Shown here piece after piece: positions 43,023 through 45,072 of a stretch of DNA of 45,072 nt. The first letter of the stretch is position 1, and every line of letters starts with the position of its first letter. This stretch comes from Acanthaster planci (Eukaryota; Echinodermata; Asteroidea; Valvatida; Acanthasteridae), in contig NW_019091439.1 of assembly GCF_001949145.1 (NCBI RefSeq), forward strand, positions 1,127,432-1,172,503, given 5' to 3'. Position numbers and translations under genes: made by a program. The notes under the pieces are model-generated. The model was not told the origin of the DNA. It worked only from the letters and a program-made list of their open reading frames with translations, and searched no databases.

Positions 43023-43272
43023 TTAAACTTTAATGCTCTCCTGGGTGGCCTGCTGTGTTTTGTGATTGTCTTGTATGTTCATTTGCCCCAAATAAATATT
43101 ATTATTACAATAAGCTACATGTACCGGTAGTTCAATATTCAAAATGCCAAGGTCTTTCAGAAACAAGGCATGCCCTTGGGTCAACATATGGTTGCGCTGA
43201 TTGGACAGACTTTCGCGTAGCTGTTCCCGAATAGCCTCGTAATGACCATGTGCTGTTGCAATATTTACCAAA
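43023..43272 (-). CDS. Probable last exon of a small unidentified gene
   Basis: After GAGCCAG/T the frame reads LVNIATAHGHYEAIREQLRE then SLSNQRNHMLTQGHALFLKD, LGILNIELP and on to TAA 43,023-43,025. The first 50 residues look like an amphipathic helical protein rather than random translation. AATAAA follows at once. A spliced start could come from ACAACAATGGCGTCT/GTGAGT near 43,789, or from the exon end at about 44,040, but the phases do not prove either join. The acceptor's pyrimidine tract is poor. I cannot name the protein. Confidence 0.4.
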
Positions 43273-43549
43273 CTGGCTCAATCCCCAACCAGCCAAACTC
43301 CAGCATTGGAATATTTTAGGATGAAAACTGACTGTTTTATGTGGGATTTAGGCATACCACAAATAAACAGAGTCTAACTGTTTATGTGCCTTTTCTACAA
43401 TATGGTGTTGCGATTTGCAAGGATGAGGAAGGTTCCTAGGAAATCAGTCTAAGGAGTTGGGCTTAATTGATGAAGTGGACTTGATGGCTTTTGATTTGAA
43501 ACTGGCTACATGTAGTTGGTGTTCAAAAACTTTGATTATAAATGTACCA

Positions 43550-43735
43550 GTAGTATGCAAACACAGCATGGTTTGAGGGGAAGTAGTGGGAATTACTGGT
43601 CCCTCGGTGTAGGTCAGCTTGACTACCTCCCTCCGCTTCGCAAAGCGTCGGGAGGTAGTCAAACTGACCTACACCCTGGGACCAGTAATTCCCACTATTT
43701 ACCCAAAATAAACCATGCTGTATTTGTTTTACTAC
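43550..43735. mobile_element. Foldback element 3, near-perfect hairpin
   Basis: GTAGTA at 43,550 is mirrored by TACTAC ending at 43,735. Inside, ACAGCATGGTTT, TAGTGGGAATTACTGGTCCC, GTGTAGGTCAG and TTGACTACCTCCC all occur again as complements, leaving only a few bases as loop (CGCTTCGCAAAGCG is itself a stem). Arms are about 90 bp with mismatches scattered. Non-coding. It lies in the presumed intron of the minus-strand gene. Confidence 0.85.
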
Positions 43736-43759
43736 CCTTCCTAAACATTCAAACATAAA

Positions 43760-44135
43760 TCTCCCGTTACTTGTACTCACAGACGCCATTGTTGTTTCTC
43801 AGCTGCTAAATTTCCACGTAATGATAGTGGAGTGCAGATATGCATAGAGACAGGGCTTCATAATCTGGTGCTGACATACGTTTTGGGTCTTTACTGTAAT
43901 AGTTATAAGGATACAACTCCAGACTGGTTCCATAAAGATTACATGACACAGACTACATATTTACGCGGCAAGTTCCAGAGAGTTTTTTTTTTTATGCTAC
44001 CAGAAAAAACTACCGCACGGCAATAAGGTGGATACTCACCATTATGATGTCACCGAGTCGCGTATCATTTCTACTTCCCTGACGCGAGGTGGAATTGGCC
44101 AATGACGCACTCCAATTTGGTCATGAACATGTAAT
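43760..44135 (-). promoter_or_regulatory. Possible promoter and 5' exons of the small minus-strand gene
   Basis: On the minus strand GTGCGTCATTGGCCAATTCC carries ATTGG/CCAAT boxes and a CRE-like CGTCA. Two consensus donors follow: TCATAATG/GTGAGT (exon end about 44,041) and ACAACAATGGCGTCT/GTGAGT (about 43,781), the latter with a good start-codon context. CpG content is higher than in the surroundings. Confidence 0.35.
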
Positions 44136-44454
44136 TTATGAATTACATGTACCAAGTTTGTACAGCAATCTGTAAATCCACATAAAAGTGTAGCTGACCA
44201 TGAATGGATTTCCACTGCATGTGTCTTCTTTTCTTCGCCTATTGCCTACCATTGGTTTGTGTACCTAAGAAGCCAAAGTTTGCTGACAGTTCACTCATGG
44301 TTTGTGGCAGGTTTTGCCTCAAAATGTACACTTTCTCCATCAAAGGTATAGAGAGAGGTATTTTCATGAAGTAGTTAGTCGGTGTTATGCCAATTTTGTG
44401 AGATGTTTGGTATTTTATGAATTTTACTTTTGGTTTAGTGCTGATTGGCAGCTG

Positions 44455-44760
44455 TCCGCTCCGAGCAGGAACAAAAGGAGCGTGTTTTGAAATGAAATTG
44501 ACAGTCCTTTGGTAGGCACTCACCGCGGAGGCGAGCAAGTTTATGTGTGTTTGACGCAGAGCACGCCGACTACGTGCAACATATTTAGTCTGGAATGTAT
44601 GGTCTTGCACACTGTGCACACCGAACGCGTGCAAGAACCTGGTCGGGAAACTTAGTACCATCTGTCTTTCTTTCGCCCGTGAGGGCGCACTTCAGCTCAG
44701 GGTGGATAGTCTGCCAGTCACCTCATGCCAGTAGTTTGTGGCATAGCAGGGGAAAGCTGT
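44455..44760 (+). repeat. Dispersed repeat family R, copy 2
   Basis: Matches 19,985-20,285: GAGCAGGAACAAAA, GTCCTTTGGTAGG, ATGGTCTT, GAACGCGTG and GTGAGGGCGCACTTCA. The antisense 140-codon frame here has no counterpart in copy 1, so it is not a conserved gene. Confidence 0.7.
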
Positions 44761-45072
44761 TTTTGTTTCTGAAATACTATACTTTTTTCAAGAGATCTTG
44801 TTTAAGATGAGGTACCATTATTAAGAATGAATTGTCCCTTGTCATAACTTAGAACAATCAAAGCTGTTTTTTTCTCACACCCAATAAGATTATATGTACT
44901 GGTATTCTGTATAAACATGTTTATATAAGTGAGTAGTCAGTGCAGGTTTTGAGTAAATCTGGACTGTAGAAACAAACTGTATCCCTCGATGGAAATTATA
45001 ATGAGTGACAACACCGCAATTCAGGCAGGTGTTTGTATAGAACTCAGTATATCAAGCACATGTACATGTACA
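44761..45072. other. Right edge, no gene recognised
   Basis: A/T-rich sequence ending in a TACATGTACA palindrome. Nothing else seen. Confidence 0.5.

Noticed and set aside
44239-44661. 140-codon minus-strand frame
   Set aside because: It overlaps dispersed repeat R, and the frame is not kept in the other copy.

Overview
The window reads as nuclear DNA of a marine invertebrate, probably a deuterostome and most likely an echinoderm. This rests on the multi-exon GT-AG genes with close human counterparts, a cluster of secreted C-type-lectin genes, tRNA-derived SINEs, LINE 3' ends and very frequent TACATGTACATGTA palindromes. The assignment is inference; nothing in the window proves the phylum. 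No bacterial, organellar or CRISPR feature was seen.

Left part (1-10,000). Four minus-strand copies of a small secreted C-type lectin lie in a repeat-rich stretch, and every copy is broken. A (826-1329) has an in-frame TGA after its signal peptide. B (3345-3671) has an in-frame TAA at the same codon number and lacks the second half of the domain. C (4495-4875) is a decayed relic. D (9286-9785) is intact except for a one-base frameshift. Between them lie LINE 3' ends, AAGTC-rich arrays, a 23-bp satellite with a three-unit higher-order period, a long foldback element and a 70-bp TTAA-flanked element.

Middle part (11,900-23,300). Nine exons encode the zinc knuckle, PSP domain and C-terminal domain of ZCCHC8, the scaffold of the nuclear exosome targeting (NEXT) complex. 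The N-terminal exons were not found. One intron carries a SINE and a foldback element, and the end of one coding exon is tandemly duplicated together with its splice donor. Downstream are two adjacent minisatellite blocks. They are followed by what may be the last two exons of an unidentified minus-strand gene.

Right part (25,300-45,072). A complete 13-exon argininosuccinate lyase gene (ASL, 463 codons plus stop) runs on the minus strand. All exon phases match, but the proline of its family signature is replaced by alanine. About 2.9 kb upstream, a plus-strand first exon (38,020) starts an unidentified gene. A likely small minus-strand gene lies at 43,000-44,100 with a hairpin element in its intron. 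Copies of the TTAA-flanked element and another dispersed repeat recur here.

I see no multi-gene pathway or new enzyme system. ASL (arginine/urea metabolism) and ZCCHC8 (nuclear RNA decay) are unrelated neighbours. The unusual material is the disrupted lectin cluster, the duplicated splice donor and several short repeat families that look like non-autonomous elements.
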